Shown: positions 45,851 through 57,060 of the stretch, piece after piece
Numbering within the stretch: the first letter of the stretch is position 1
Layout: every line of letters starts with the position of its first letter
DNA from: Rhinopithecus roxellana
Lineage: Eukaryota; Chordata; Mammalia; Primates; Cercopithecidae
Length of the DNA: 64,000 bases
Assembly: GCF_007565055.1 (NCBI RefSeq)
Contig: NC_044554.1
Coordinates: 51,681,176-51,745,175, forward strand
Direction of reading: 5' to 3'
Program-made: the position numbers and the translations under genes
Notes under the pieces: model-generated
What the model saw: the letters and a program-made list of their open reading frames with translations, nothing else
Told to the model about the DNA's origin: nothing
Database searches by the model: none

Positions 45851-47101
45851 TCTTTCTTCCAGAAACCTGTCTTTCTACTAACACTTGACTCCCCAGTCAG
45901 AATGCCATTCCTTCACAGCCTCCTCACCACCCTGCTTCTCCCCAAAAAAGCCCGGCATCCTGTAAAGACCACATGAATCTTGCCCATCTGAATTACATGT
46001 TGGATGCAATGCATTACATAGCTTCTGCAATGGTGAGTTTAGAAAACTGTCGCACAATTTGGGCTTTATTACAAAGGAAACTTTGCTTCATTGATTTTGT
46101 GATCTTATTTTTCAGTAGAATGAAATAACTGCGAAATTTGGAAATGAACCAACAAACAACGACAACAAAAAAAACCAATCCGCTCTGGCAAAACCCAAGA
46201 TTTTAGCTAAAACAAGAATAAAATAAGGTAAAATAATCTGGCTGATAAAATCTCACAAGGACACAACAGCATATGTAAGCGTTGTTGCTAAACATGGTTA
46301 GATCTGTTTAAACCCTTTTCTTTCCCGGCTAGTAAATATTGTTCTGTACTCGTAGAGGTGGACCTTTGGAAATTACGTTTTAAAAGGTTCTATGACAGAG
46401 GCTGTTGGTGAAATCATCTCTCCTAGGTAACTACTGTGACAAGGCAAGATTGTCCCAGTTGTTTGTCCTGAGGTCGCATGCATTACATTACACATACTTT
46501 CTACTTGAGTGAATTCCACAATCCGCGGTGCGGCAGAGTGGAGAGGTGGGGTACAGACAGAATAAAGTGAGGTGAGGAGGACAGGAAAAGAAGACAGATA
46601 AGGAGACAGAGAAGGCAGAGGAGAGAAGGAGATGTGGAGAGTAAGAGACACAGACCACACACTGACCTTGTGCTTCTGTGGAGAGACTGTGATCCAGAAG
46701 AGGGCCATGAGCCTGTTGGCCCCAGGTCACCACAACTCCCTCAGCCATGAGCATCTTGCTACATGGAGCATGACGCTTGTGCTTAAAGATAAGTATTTTC
46801 GCACAATGTGGCTCCTAAATACCAGTCAATTATGTCATAGGATGTTCAGCTGAACAGTGGTCTGTTCCCATACCAAAGGAAAACCAGCTCTGCCTGGAGA
46901 CCTGACAGACTGTACGCTTGTCTCCAGTGTGACATAGCCCAAAGAGATGTCCAAGGGAATGACTGATCTTACACCCTAACTTTAGAGTCTGCATACAATA
47001 TCATGGCCCTCCTCTACACTATATTTAAATTTGAAGGAAAATCTAAGTAGAATCTGATCCAGAAGATTCCTTATGGTGCAAGAGACACCTCTCTTTTCTT
47101 T
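45851..47101. other. Unique sequence
   Basis: No gene or repeat recognised. A GA-rich tract at 46560-46640 gives rise to serine/leucine-rich ORFs on the complement. These are not credible genes. Confidence 0.5.
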
Positions 47102-47106
47102 GTGAG

Positions 47107-47497
47107 TATATTAGGCTGTTCTCACACTGCTGTCAAGAACTACCTAAGACTGGATAATTTATGAAGAAAAGAGTTTTCATCGATTTACAGTTCGGCAGGC
47201 TTACCAGGGATCATGACTGGGAAGCTTCAGGAAACTTACAATCATGGCAGAAGGCAAAGGGGAAGCAAGAGCCTTCTTCACATGATGGCAAGAGAGACAC
47301 AGCAAGGGGGAGGCACCATACTTTTAAACCATCAGATCTCGTCAGAACTCCATCATGAGACAACACTTGGGGGATGGGCTAAACCATTAGATACCACTCC
47401 TACAATCCAATTACTTCCCATTAGGCCCCACCTTCAACACATGGGGATTACAATTCCCCATGATACTTGGGTGGGGGCACAGAGCTAAATCATATCA
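47107..47497 (-). mobile_element. MST-type MaLR solo LTR with target duplication
   Basis: Complement of a MaLR LTR: TATTAGGCTGTTCTCACAC, CTTACAATCATGGCAGAAGG, ACTTTTAAACCATCAGATC, TTAGGCCCCACCTTCAAC and ending CTAAATCATATCA. GTGAG (47102-47106) and ATGAG (47498-47502) form a 5-bp duplication with one mismatch. Confidence 0.94.
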
Positions 47498-48038
47498 ATG
47501 AGTAATTTACTTTGTTATGGAAATTTGCTTTCTAATTGTAAAACATGTAATCCTACTAGCATGTGTGTGTGTGTGTGTGTGCCACACACTGTTAGTATAT
47601 ACATATCCGTGTGGCTCTTTCTTTCTTCTTTCCTTCTGTGTGGAACAGAATTATGAGGACTCCGAAAAAAGCAAAGAATTAGGGTGTGTGTGTGTGTAGC
47701 AGTGTGTGTAGAGTGTATATGGGTACACACACGTCCACTGCCTATGTGTGAGGTAGCTGGAGTGAGAATAGGGAAGAAGTATAGGTAATGGCATATGATA
47801 CTTACTTATAAGGTCCTAACAAACCTTACACAAAGCTGACTGTAAGTCAAGCCCTGAAGGTAGGTACTGTCCTAAGAGGGGTTAATTTTTCCAGATAATA
47901 CTTTAGATAAATTAGGAAAGAAGGAAATCTGGTGATAACACCAGGGTTGAAGTAAAAGTTGTTGAAAATGGTCCCAAATGATACCTAGGTCTTTGTTTTT
48001 TAGTATTTCTCTACCCAGTTTTCTACAGCTTGATTTAC
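47498..48038. other. Unique sequence with two (TG)n runs
   Basis: TG dinucleotide runs at 47562-47581 and 47682-47696 produce threonine/histidine-rich chance ORFs. No gene. Confidence 0.6.
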
Positions 48039-48325
48039 TGTTTTTTTTTGTTTGTTTGTTTGTTTTTTTTGAGATGTTTTGAGATGGAGTCTCGCTCTGT
48101 CACCCAGACTGGAGTGCAATGGCATGATCTCAGCTCACTGCAAGCTCCGCCTCCTGGGTTCTCACCATTGTCCTGCCTCAGCCTCCCAAGCAGCTGGGAC
48201 TACAGGCGCCCGCCACCACGCCCAGCTGATTTTTTATATTTTTAGTAGAGACGGGGTTTCACTGTATTAGCCAGGATGGTCTCTTGTGATCTGTCCGCCT
48301 CAGCCTCCCAAAGTACTAGGATTAA
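48039..48325 (-). mobile_element. AluY-like SINE, slightly 5'-truncated
   Basis: (GTTT)n-type tail, GAGATGGAGTCTCGCTC, GCAAGCTCCGCCTCCTGGG, ends at CCCAAAGTACTAGGATTA and lacks the last ~24 bases (the Alu head). A small duplication GAGATGTTTTGAGATGG lies at the tail junction. I found no target duplication. Confidence 0.93.
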
Positions 48326-49659
48326 ATAAATAGAAATTTCATAGATAAGATCTAAATCACATGCCACAAAACAAAAGTTTTATAAGGTTTTATAAGACCC
48401 TTATAAGGTGGTGGAAGATAAGACCTGGTGACAGCATGCCCAAATTGCAGGTCTCATTTAGTTAACAACTCTCTCAAAGTTTAAAAGTTAAAAATGCCAG
48501 TGTAATGTTAAAAGTAGTAGTTAGTATAAAACAATCAGTAAGCATTTTTAGTAAATATTTATAATTTGAGTTAGTAATTAAACTAACCTCTTTAACTTTT
48601 TTCTTTGAGAAATAAGTGTTCATTTTCACAGGAGATCTCCTTTTGCATTTTCTGTAAAACACTAACCATCTGTACCAAGCCCATTACAGGGTGAAGAGAA
48701 TGACGAAATCACCTAATACTTGAACATAAAAAGGATAACATGACCCTGAGGCACACAACACAGTCTGCTGTGTGATAACTCTATCATTCACTGCAACGGT
48801 GCCATCTTTACTGTAGCCTGGCAAAGAAAGAGACTGAGTACTGTAACGATGAGGACAAATAAAACCAAAACCAAATCAAGGCAGAAGGAGATACCCTACT
48901 TTTCCAGAATCCAAAAAATCTTTCCTACCACTCTCTAATTGTTGATATTATCAATCTCGAATTGTTGGCCTAAATGATTTTATCACGGAATTATTAACTC
49001 CCTCTCTAACTTTATTTGTGTAAGTTTTGGGATTTTGACAATTAACCTATTGCTGACTCAGGCACTATTGACCATGAATTTGTTTCAATCTGTCCAGGGT
49101 TAAGTTACAATGTAGAGTCTCTTCAATCTATAAATGGAAAAGCAAGAGTAGGGGGGGGGGGTATCCCAAGCAAAGTAGCAATATATATGAAAATATATCT
49201 GTAATGTTTTACTTACTTTGGACAAAATTTCTTTCCAAACTCTTTTTCATGACATGTTTGTATGCAACATGCTAATTATGACTAGCTTTAATCTTTTCAT
49301 AAAAGTAGAACCTATTTCTTTACTACACCTTGCTAGCTATTAATTCATGTTTAGTAATTAAATAATGGGTAGCATCAGAGACGTGGTCCTGTTCATTTCT
49401 GTAACTTTACAACCAAGACCACCAAGTCCTGAAGGGTTTATTCCCAGGGGTTCCACAGCCAGCTAGTGGCAGAGCCACAGTTAACAGACAGCTCCTCTGA
49501 CTCCCAAAGTTTGAAATCTTTACAATCCCCAGTAGTATTCAAACTGATTCTTGAATTCCTACGGGCCTGGTTTGTGCGTGTTTTGGGGGGGTGCTGTACC
49601 TTCTGTGTCCATCTTTATTGTTTTATACTTTGTTTCTCCCTCTGAGAGGTCTTTTGATG
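48326..49659. other. Unique sequence with G11 run
   Basis: No gene or repeat family recognised. A pure G run lies at 49151-49161. 49440-49510 may hold a decayed MIR scrap (CAGCCAGCTAGTGGCAGAGC). Confidence 0.5.
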
Positions 49660-49697
49660 AAGGAAGGAAGGAAGGGAGGGAGGGAGGGAGGGAGGGG
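49660..49697 (+). repeat. (GGAA)n/(GGGA)n tract, G-quadruplex motif
   Basis: Three GGAA units pass into six consecutive GGGA units ending in GGGG. Runs of three or more G separated by single A satisfy the classical G-quadruplex pattern on the plus strand. Confidence 0.95.
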
Positions 49698-49879
49698 AAA
49701 CTAAACTCCCAGCTTTAAAAAGTCTTAAAATCACATTTTTAAAAATTTCAAAGTAAAAAGAATGCCTAAAATATGCAAGAAACTTACAACTTTTCATTAT
49801 AAAGCAGAACTCAACATTAGTTGGATCCCTTCAAATATCATCTGATGAAGTTTAGTGACTGAAGGGCCATCAGACCAGA

Positions 49880-50062
49880 GGTTCTGAGCTCAGGCCTTGA
49901 AGTCAGAGATCTGAAACCAACATCCTGACCTCTGTGGCTAAGGACCAGTTACTCAATCACTCTAATCCTCACTGTTCTGATCTTTAAAACGGGACTCATA
50001 AAACCTTACAGCATAGAAGATTAAATGAGATAATTATGTTAACTGTTGCTGCTGTTGATATG
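49880..50062 (+). repeat. MIR SINE
   Basis: TGGCTAAGGACCAGTTACTC, CTAATCCTCACTGTTCTGATC (partly quoted), TTTAAAACGGGACTCATAAA and AGATTAAATGAGATAATTATG follow the MIR core. It is strongly diverged at the head. Confidence 0.8.
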
Positions 50063-50085
50063 GCCATTATTAAGCTGTGTCACCC

Positions 50086-50130
50086 TTAAAAGTAATGGCA
50101 AAAACCGCAATTACTTTTGCACCGACCTAA
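50086..50130. mobile_element. MADE1, right half only
   Basis: TTAAAAGTAATGGCAAAAAC, CGCAATTACTTTTGC and ACCGACCTAA reproduce the right half of MADE1 almost exactly. The left arm is missing, apart from a possible GCCATTA at 50063, so no hairpin can form. Confidence 0.9.
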
Positions 50131-50743
50131 TAATTCCAGAGAATTTTAGATCAGCGTATAGTGAGGAGCCAATATCTCATATACTCTGTATTTTAAAATC
50201 TGTCACAATTCAAGCTGCCCTTTCCTCTGCAGTATGAATGAGTGTTCCCAAAGAGATTTGAGAATCACAGGCCAAGATCAGGGACCCTGTGGGTTGCAAC
50301 AACAGATTGGGGGCTTGGGCAGCCAGCCCCACAGTTGTCTCTAAGACCAAGTCGGAGCACAAAGGCTTAAAAAGTGTGCCCATCATAGCTGTGGTTATAA
50401 GCGCCTGATTCTGAGCTGGGCAGCTGCAGGAAGGTCAACAGTCTGAGCACCAATCTGGCCTTATAATCTGAGGTTGCAAATGAATCTGACAATGGGCCAC
50501 AGGCAGACCTGGGGAGTGCCACCCCACAGGCCTCTCTGGCTTTGGAAACTCATAATCTGGCTTGGAAATTCATAATCAGAATCCCAGGACTGGGGTGAGG
50601 TCATGGAGGTGTCCTGTTTCATTTGCCTGCTTCAGTAAAAATACATATTTACTGTGCATGGCTTTGTCATACACAATGCAAGGGCGAGTAGTACAGGGAT
50701 GAATCAGACCTATATGGTCCAGAGATGTGAGTGAAGTCTAGGG
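50131..50743. other. Unique sequence
   Basis: A ~21-bp tandem duplication near 50535-50578 (GGCTTTGGAAACTCATAATC / GGCTTGGAAATTCATAATC). No gene or family recognised. Confidence 0.5.
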
Positions 50744-50935
50744 CAGCAGTTCTTAAATGCAGTCCCCAGACCAGCAGCATGAGCATCACTTGGGAGCTCA
50801 TTAGAGATGCACCTTCTCAGGCCTCAGTCCAGGCCTAGTGAATCAGAAACCCTGGGGGTGGGCTAAGCAATCTGTGTCTTCTCTCTCCCAAGCCATCCCA
50901 GTGAGTCCCATTCAGCTAAAGTTTGAGGAACAGTG
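50744..50935 (+). mobile_element. MER5A (hAT-Charlie non-autonomous transposon)
   Basis: CAGCAGTTCTTAAATGCAGT, GACCAGCAGCATGAGCATC, ACTTGGGAGCTCATTAGAG, GAATCAGAAACCCTGGGGG and AAGTTTGAGGAACAGTG span the whole element, with inverted CAG..CTG-type ends. Length is 192 bp, close to the ~189-bp consensus. Flanking 8-mers are only partly alike. Confidence 0.92.
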
Positions 50936-51424
50936 GTACGGGATGTTTTCAAGAGGAGAAGCTAGACATGAGCAATGGAAAACAAAATGATGACAGGAAG
51001 TTGGCATTCTATCAGGATAGGCATCATAAAAACTTCATGGCATGACAAACCTACCGACAGTGGGCAGAACAGTCAATCAAGCTGAGAGAAACTGAAGCCT
51101 GCCTCGACATGAGATAGGTCAGAGAGTTTCACACCTCACTGACTGCAGAAACTCAAAAGGAACAAAAAATAGGAATGATTAAGTTATCTGTATGTGAGAA
51201 GAGTCTGGTGAAAGTGAATACTCAGCTTGCTCTTCTCTCTGCTCACGGGAGGAGAATTTGCTAAAATTTACCTTAAAGAGATTCTTTATCAACCAAAGGG
51301 CTACGCAACCACCTACAGGTGAGCCTAGCCCAAGTTCTCTGCCTCCCTGAGAGTCATCAGGAAGACCTCGGCTGGAAGGAGGAGCTGGATCTTGACAACA
51401 AAAGAAGCAAATTCCTCAGTCCCT
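50936..51424. other. Unique sequence
   Basis: Nothing recognised. CTACAGGTGAGCCTAG at 51315 resembles a splice donor but has no supporting context. Confidence 0.45.
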
Positions 51425-51553
51425 CCCAAGAGATTCCTCATTCAGAATGTCTGAGAAGGGGTTCTGAGAAAATGAATTTTTTTGAACATGCATTTTTAAC
51501 AAAGGATTCCACTTATCCTGGCTTAGATGATCCAGTTTGAGAAATACTACTTT
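51425..51553 (+). mobile_element. MER5-like fragment
   Basis: GGTTCTGAGAAAATGAATT, CATTTTTAACAAAGGATTCC and CCAGTTTGAGAAATACTAC resemble the right half of MER5A/B. The left half is absent. It lies 0.5 kb from a whole MER5A in the same orientation. Confidence 0.5.
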
Positions 51554-51653
51554 AGTGATTCACTTATCCACAGCGAGAAGGTTACAACCAATGATACTGA
51601 AGGATCCATTATTGCTATTTTATTCAACACTTCGCTTATAAGTTTATAGTTTG

Positions 51654-51958
51654 GGCCAGGTGTGGCTCATGCCTGTAATTCCAGGACTTTGGAAGGCAGA
51701 GGTGAGCAGACCACCTGAGGTCAAGTAGTTCGAGACCAGCCTTGCCAACATGGGGAAAGCCCGTCTCTACTAAAAATACAAAAATTAGCCAAGCATGGTG
51801 GTACACACCTGTAATCCCAGCTACTCGGAAGGCTGAGGCAGGTGAATCACTGCAACCCAGGAGGCGGAAGTTACAGTGAACTGAGATCACACCACTGCAC
51901 TCCGGTCTGGGTGACAGAATGAGATTCAGTCTCAAAAAAAAAAAAAAAGAAAAAAAAA
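51654..51958 (+). mobile_element. AluS-like SINE
   Basis: GGGCCAGGTGTGGCTCATGC to a poly(A)/GAAAA tail (51934-51958). It has many substitutions and a small deletion (GAATCACTGCAACCC). No confident target duplication. Confidence 0.94.
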
Positions 51959-53516
51959 GTTGCATTTTGACGTAATTTGTACATTCCTATTAGAAGACAT
52001 TGGAGAAGTCAAAACTAATTTCTTAAATTAGTCACGGGAGCCCCAAGTGTAGGAAGTGTCCCAGGTCAAGGTGGGACAGGGCTGATGGAAAGGCCAGGGA
52101 AGCTTTCTGGGGTTTTCAAGACAGGAGCTTTGCTATAATTTTTTTTTTCTAGTTGAAAAGGAGATGCATTTGAAATTCAGTCCCATTTCTTCTAAGTAAA
52201 TGGCTAAAACGATTAATCACTACATTACTAGACAGGAGAATTGGCAGAGCCCTTAGTGGTCATCCCAGACAGCCTCCCAGCCACTGCCTGTCTGCAGTGA
52301 AGACGAAAAACAGTCAGAAGCTGGTCGGTCTATGGATTGGAAGGATCCTCCTCAGGGGGAGCTGAATCAGCACACCTCCTTTCTCACAGAGAAATGAGAG
52401 ATGAGTGCGTTGCCTTCACACTGATGGGTTGATGCTTTTCTTTTTTAGGAGGAGAGAAAAGGTGATGAGGAATCAGAGAAACCCCTCAGGTAAAATGGGA
52501 CAGAGCAGAAGAGAAATCCTTGCTCTTTTTCTGTCACATTTTCCTCCCCACACCTTCCCGGCTCAGTAAACCAAAGCACTGACTAAGTTAAAGTAGCACA
52601 ATGTGGAGGGAGGAAAAGAAAATCTCATTTGGTTTTGTTTTTGAATCCCTAGATGTCATCTTATTCCTTCATTTCTGTGGCCTTTTGTCTCTGCCAGTTT
52701 CCATAGCAACAACAACCGGCAAGCAGTTTGCATCCCTCTCTCCAGCTTGTGCGCAGATAACTCCAAACGGGGTCAGAAACAGCTCTGAGTTGAGGAAGAA
52801 GGTAGAAGATGCACATCTATATTTGTGTGTGGATTTGTTGTAAAGGTGCATATATATTTCCGTGCACTGATCTCCCTCAATATTTTTTGGCTGCAAATTT
52901 TTTTTTAGAGCTTATCTTTTTTCTGATTTGGGGGAAGAGAGCAGTGAGTTTTATATGTAGTGACAAAGCTGAGACCAAACAGATACATAATTCATACAAT
53001 ATTGAAAAAAATAAGGATTAGATGATCTTGCAGAAATAGCAGCATACAGTATTCTGTATACACCTGAGAAGGAGAGAAGCTGTTTTCTAAAAGTGTACTA
53101 GGCCCATACAATATTTATAAAATCCGTCAATGACCCACCAAACCATTAGGTACAGTTTCATGTTAAGGTATGATATTTCTTTTCCTTTCCTTTTACTTTT
53201 TACTTTAGTATTTTTCTGTTGCAATGCTCCTGATGTGTTTTGTGCTTTCCTTAGATGTTTTCCTGAAATGAAGACTGTGTTACCAACAGGTGGTGGTATG
53301 ACCACAATCAGATTCCTCTGAGGAGCGCACAGTATCTCTTGACATAGGTGACTTTTGTCAAAAATTGAAATAACCACGACTTTACCCCTTTGAAAAACAT
53401 AAAACCTTCTTTAAATAGAATGTTATTAATATAGCTACATGTGCCAAATTATAATAACAGGATTTATAGATTAAATTTCTATAGCAAACTGAAGAAATGA
53501 GTCTCAGAAAAAATTG
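51959..53516. other. Unique sequence with exon-like segment
   Basis: No assignable gene or repeat. 52449-52489 has strong acceptor and donor shapes and is discussed as a finding. A CTTT-rich patch lies at about 53180-53205. Confidence 0.45.
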
Positions 53517-53521
53517 GTACC

Positions 53522-53906
53522 TGTATTAGTTATCTATTGCTGCTGTAATAAGTAATCACAAATTTAGTGGCTTACCACACAGACTTATTATCTTACAGTT
53601 CTGTAGGTCAGAAGTCCAAAATGAGTTTCACTGGCCTGAATCCAGCTGTCAGCTGGGCTGTGCTTTCTCGGGAAGCTCTAGGAACAAATCTGTTTCCTTG
53701 CCTTTTCCAGTTTCAAGAAACTGCCTGCATTTCTTGGTTCATGGCCCCTTCCTCCATCTTCAAAAGCCAATAGTGTAGCATCTTCAAATCTGTCTTAACT
53801 TAATCATATCTTCAAAGTCCCCTTTTCCATGTAAGATAACCTGCTCACAGGTTCCAGGGATTAAGGTGTGGCTATCTTGACGGAGGGGCATTATTCTGTT
53901 TACACA
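53522..53906 (-). mobile_element. MLT1-type MaLR solo LTR, perfect 5-bp duplication
   Basis: Plus strand: TGTATTAGTTATCTATTGC, TTATTATCTTACAGTTCTG, TCCTTGCCTTTTCCAGTTTC and GCATTATTCTGTTTACACA, the complement of an MLT1 LTR. GTACC lies on both sides (53517-53521, 53907-53911), so the boundaries are exact. Confidence 0.93.
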
Positions 53907-53911
53907 GTACC

Positions 53912-55980
53912 TTTTTCATCAAATCATGCCTAACAATCATGTTTTAATTTGATCCTGGTTTTACTCCAAGACTGACAAAATGACCTTTCCAACTTGTCCT
54001 AAATCCTGCCATACAGACAAATGTCCTGCTCTTTGGCCTCAAGCCAGGTTGACAGCAAATGTTTTGCAGTTTCTACTAACATGAGCCCATTGCCTCCAGG
54101 GCAGTCTGTGGTGTCCCTGGTCCTATCTACATTCTCCCCCAGCTTAGACAGGTGCTCTCCACTGCCTGTCCCCACACGTACAGCATTGACGACTGGTTTC
54201 TGCCCCAAAGGCCACATATCCTTCAAGATGGGGTGAGGATTTGCTTTAATGTTTAGATTTTCTCTCATGAACCACATGAATGTCCTTGTTTTTCTATTCC
54301 ATTTTATATTTGCACCTTCCACTTTATGAACTCTAGTTTCAAAAAAATCTCCTTTGCTAATTTTCATCCCTTTTAGCAGATCTTTTGCTGAAGTGTAGTC
54401 TTGGTTTTCTGACCCCCTGCTTGGCCTGACTTCTGAAATCTGCACTTACTCCAGTGGCTGGGACAGTTGGTTTCCTGAGCCATTGCTCACTTGCTTCACC
54501 TCCTAACTGCTCAGCTCCGCATGCCCCATATGAGCCTACCTGCTGCAGCACACTGCCCATTCTCCGGGCCCTGTCCACTAAGGCTGACCAGAGATGACTG
54601 CCTTACCCCTCCTGGCTGTGCGAGGTGTCCACTGCGGAAACGATCCCTCCTCACCTGCAGACACCATCCTTTGGAAGGGTCATCTTTCCACTTGTCTTCA
54701 GGGACAAGAAATCCAAAGAGATAGAAAGCAGCCCTCAGGTAACATCACTATAGCCATCTGCAACCTGCTATGAAGAAACTACCCCACTTGAGGGCTTATA
54801 ATTTGCAATGCACACTACTACATGAGAAGGCCTCACAACCTGTCTCATTCTTTCACAAACACACGCATACACATGCACACCTTCTCTCCCCAACACCTGC
54901 CGTGGAAGTCCCCACATGTTTCTGAAATAACAATTTTCATTTTAATAGGCAGTTCCAACTTCTAGATCAGAAGAGTGCCCCATTGCATAATTATTTGTGA
55001 TGGGCAAGAAATATACCTACAGCAAGCTTTTAAGGTCCTATTTTCTAAAATATAAAATAATGTGACTTTTTATGCAGAGATGTCATCACTGGTCAGCTTG
55101 AAGTGGTTTTGACAGCTGTGGGAGGTGGAATTATGGAGTCAGCACCCATACCCTCTGCATATCCCACCCACCACACTGCTGCACAGGCCAGTGGCTAGCC
55201 AGGGGGACAGTTTGGTCATTGCCCTCCCTGCAAATTCATACGCATCCAAGATCCCACACTCACTCGCAGTTAAGCCATTCATTGTGGTACCGATGCCTGA
55301 AATCACTAAAAAGGGAGTTTTCTTTTTCTTTTGTTCTAAATAAGGTAAGAAAACAGACATCACCCCTGCATTTCTCCCATCCCCATCCAATGTCAAATAG
55401 AGGGCAGGCACCCTAGGGTTCCAGGCATTCTCATTCTTAACTATTTTAATGAGATGTTTCTGGCCAGAATAAGAGTGCCCTCCAGTTTGAACCCCAAAGA
55501 TTGCTTTTATATGCTTCTTTGATTGACAGGGAGGAAAACAAAGTTGGGAATAAATAAAAGTTGAGAGAATGCTCAATTACATAATTGACTAATCTACAGC
55601 ATTTCTCTGCTGATTATAATAACTTTAAAACAAAATGGACTTATTAATAAAGGCTTTAACTGCATCATGACCAAAATGCTACTTTCCTTCCCTTTCTTGT
55701 ACCTCTATTGCTCTAATTAATTTCTATCACAGATTTTCAAAAATAGCTTCGCTTTAAAAAATATCAAACCATTTTATGCTATCTGCCGGATCTCTTTTGA
55801 ATATTTTCCACCTTTATTTGTTTGCAGTGGACTAAAAGGCTTTATAAGGCCCCCATGGGCCTCACTGTCAAAATGACAAAGTATGCACTGACCTATGCAG
55901 AAAAACATACAGACACACAGACAGATACAAAAGCACACGCATAAATATCCTGAAAGATGTAGCCAAAAGTGTTGCCAGAA
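53912..55980. other. Unique sequence
   Basis: About 2 kb with no repeat I can name. The minus ORFs 53999-54445 (148 codons) and 55139-55576 (145 codons) are the longest here outside repeats. They show no domain, and lengths like these are expected by chance. 54702-54738 is exon-like in outline. Confidence 0.45.
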
Positions 55981-55984
55981 CAGA

Positions 55985-56205
55985 GCTTCATCACCACTTA
56001 TTAACTCTTTGACCTTGAGCAAATTACCGAGTATCTCTAGGAATTATGCTTATCATCTATACCATAAGCTTATAATACTGATAAATGAAGCTAGTGATAT
56101 TTGAATATATCATACAGTTTTTCTGAGAATTACCCTAGTAAATTACATATAAAGCATTTACAATAGCACTTGGCAAGTAAGCCCAGTAAGAGTTTCTTGT
56201 TGCTG
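55985..56205 (+). repeat. MIR SINE
   Basis: TTGACCTTGAGCAAATTACC, TATAAAGCATTTACAATAGC and ACTTGGCAAGTAAGCCCAG keep the MIR order with heavy divergence. Confidence 0.65.
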
Positions 56206-56214
56206 TTTTTAATG

Positions 56215-56625
56215 GTGATGGTGGCAGTGGCAGTGGTAGTGGGGTGGTGGTGGGGTGGTGGTGGTGATGGTGGGGGTGGTGATGGTGATGATAGTGGTGG
56301 TGATGGTGGTGGTGGTGATGGTGGGGGTGGTGATGGTGGTGGTGATGAGGTGGTGGTGGTAGTGGCGATGAGGGTGCTGGTAGTGGTGATGGTAGTGGTG
56401 GTGGTGATGGTGGGGGTGGTTGTGTTGCTGATACTAGAAACGTTGGTAATGATGATGGTGGTGGTGGTGGTGATGGTGGCAGTGCTGATGCTAGAAATGA
56501 TGGTGATGATTATGGTGGTGGTGGTGTTGGTGCTATCCTAGAAATGGTGGTGGTGGTTGTGGTGGTGATGGTGATGGTGATGATTGTAGTGGTGGTGGTG
56601 GTAATGGTGGGATGCTAGACGTGAT
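56215..56625. repeat. (GGT/GAT)n trinucleotide array
   Basis: About 410 bp of GGT and GAT codon-length units with a few GCT/GCA interruptions. Larger units seem to recur (a TAGAAA...GGTAATGATGATGG-like block appears near 56434 and 56490). The plus strand is nearly free of C. The 123-codon glycine/valine/aspartate ORF is an artefact. Confidence 0.96.
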
Positions 56626-56739
56626 GGTAGTAAGAGTTATATAATGTGTAGTTCATTGGACAATAATATATGAGCAATATAACTATACATTTATAGAATT
56701 ATATTATTTTTGAAATATACTGTCCTATTGATATCATCC

Positions 56740-57060
56740 TTATGATAAAACTAAGATTAACTGAGCCAATCCTTGTGTTAGGAACTTTACAACATTGGTT
56801 CTACAAATCACAACAGCCCAAACAGGTAGGTGTTACTAGTTTTATTTTACAGATGAAAAATTCAAAACCTACAGTAGTGAAGTGAATGACCAAGGCCATG
56901 CAGTGGACAGTGGCGCAACCAGGATTCTATCATTTAACAAACATTCTCCTCCTGACTGATCTCTGCAAAGCTCAGCACTTCCCACTGCCTGGTCCTACAG
57001 TGAAAGAGGCAGGCAGGGATGTCGACAGCTAGAGTTTAACAGATGAGAAAATGGAGGCAG
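56740..57060 (-). repeat. MIR SINE (and adjoining scrap)
   Basis: GTTTTATTTTACAGATGAAA, TGAAGTGAATGACCAAGGCC and GTGGCGCAACCAGGATTC follow the MIR complement to about 56960. A further TTTAACAGATGAGAAAATGG at 57036 repeats the core motif. Confidence 0.75.

Noticed and set aside
53999..54445. 148-codon minus-strand ORF outside known repeats
   Set aside because: With 64 kb and six frames, a few open stretches of about 150 codons are expected by chance. No domain, no codon pattern and no splice context were seen.
55139..55576. 145-codon minus-strand ORF
   Set aside because: Same chance argument. No recognisable motif or initiation context.
56170..56541. 123-codon glycine/valine/aspartate-rich ORF
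   Set aside because: Translation of the GGT/GAT simple repeat.
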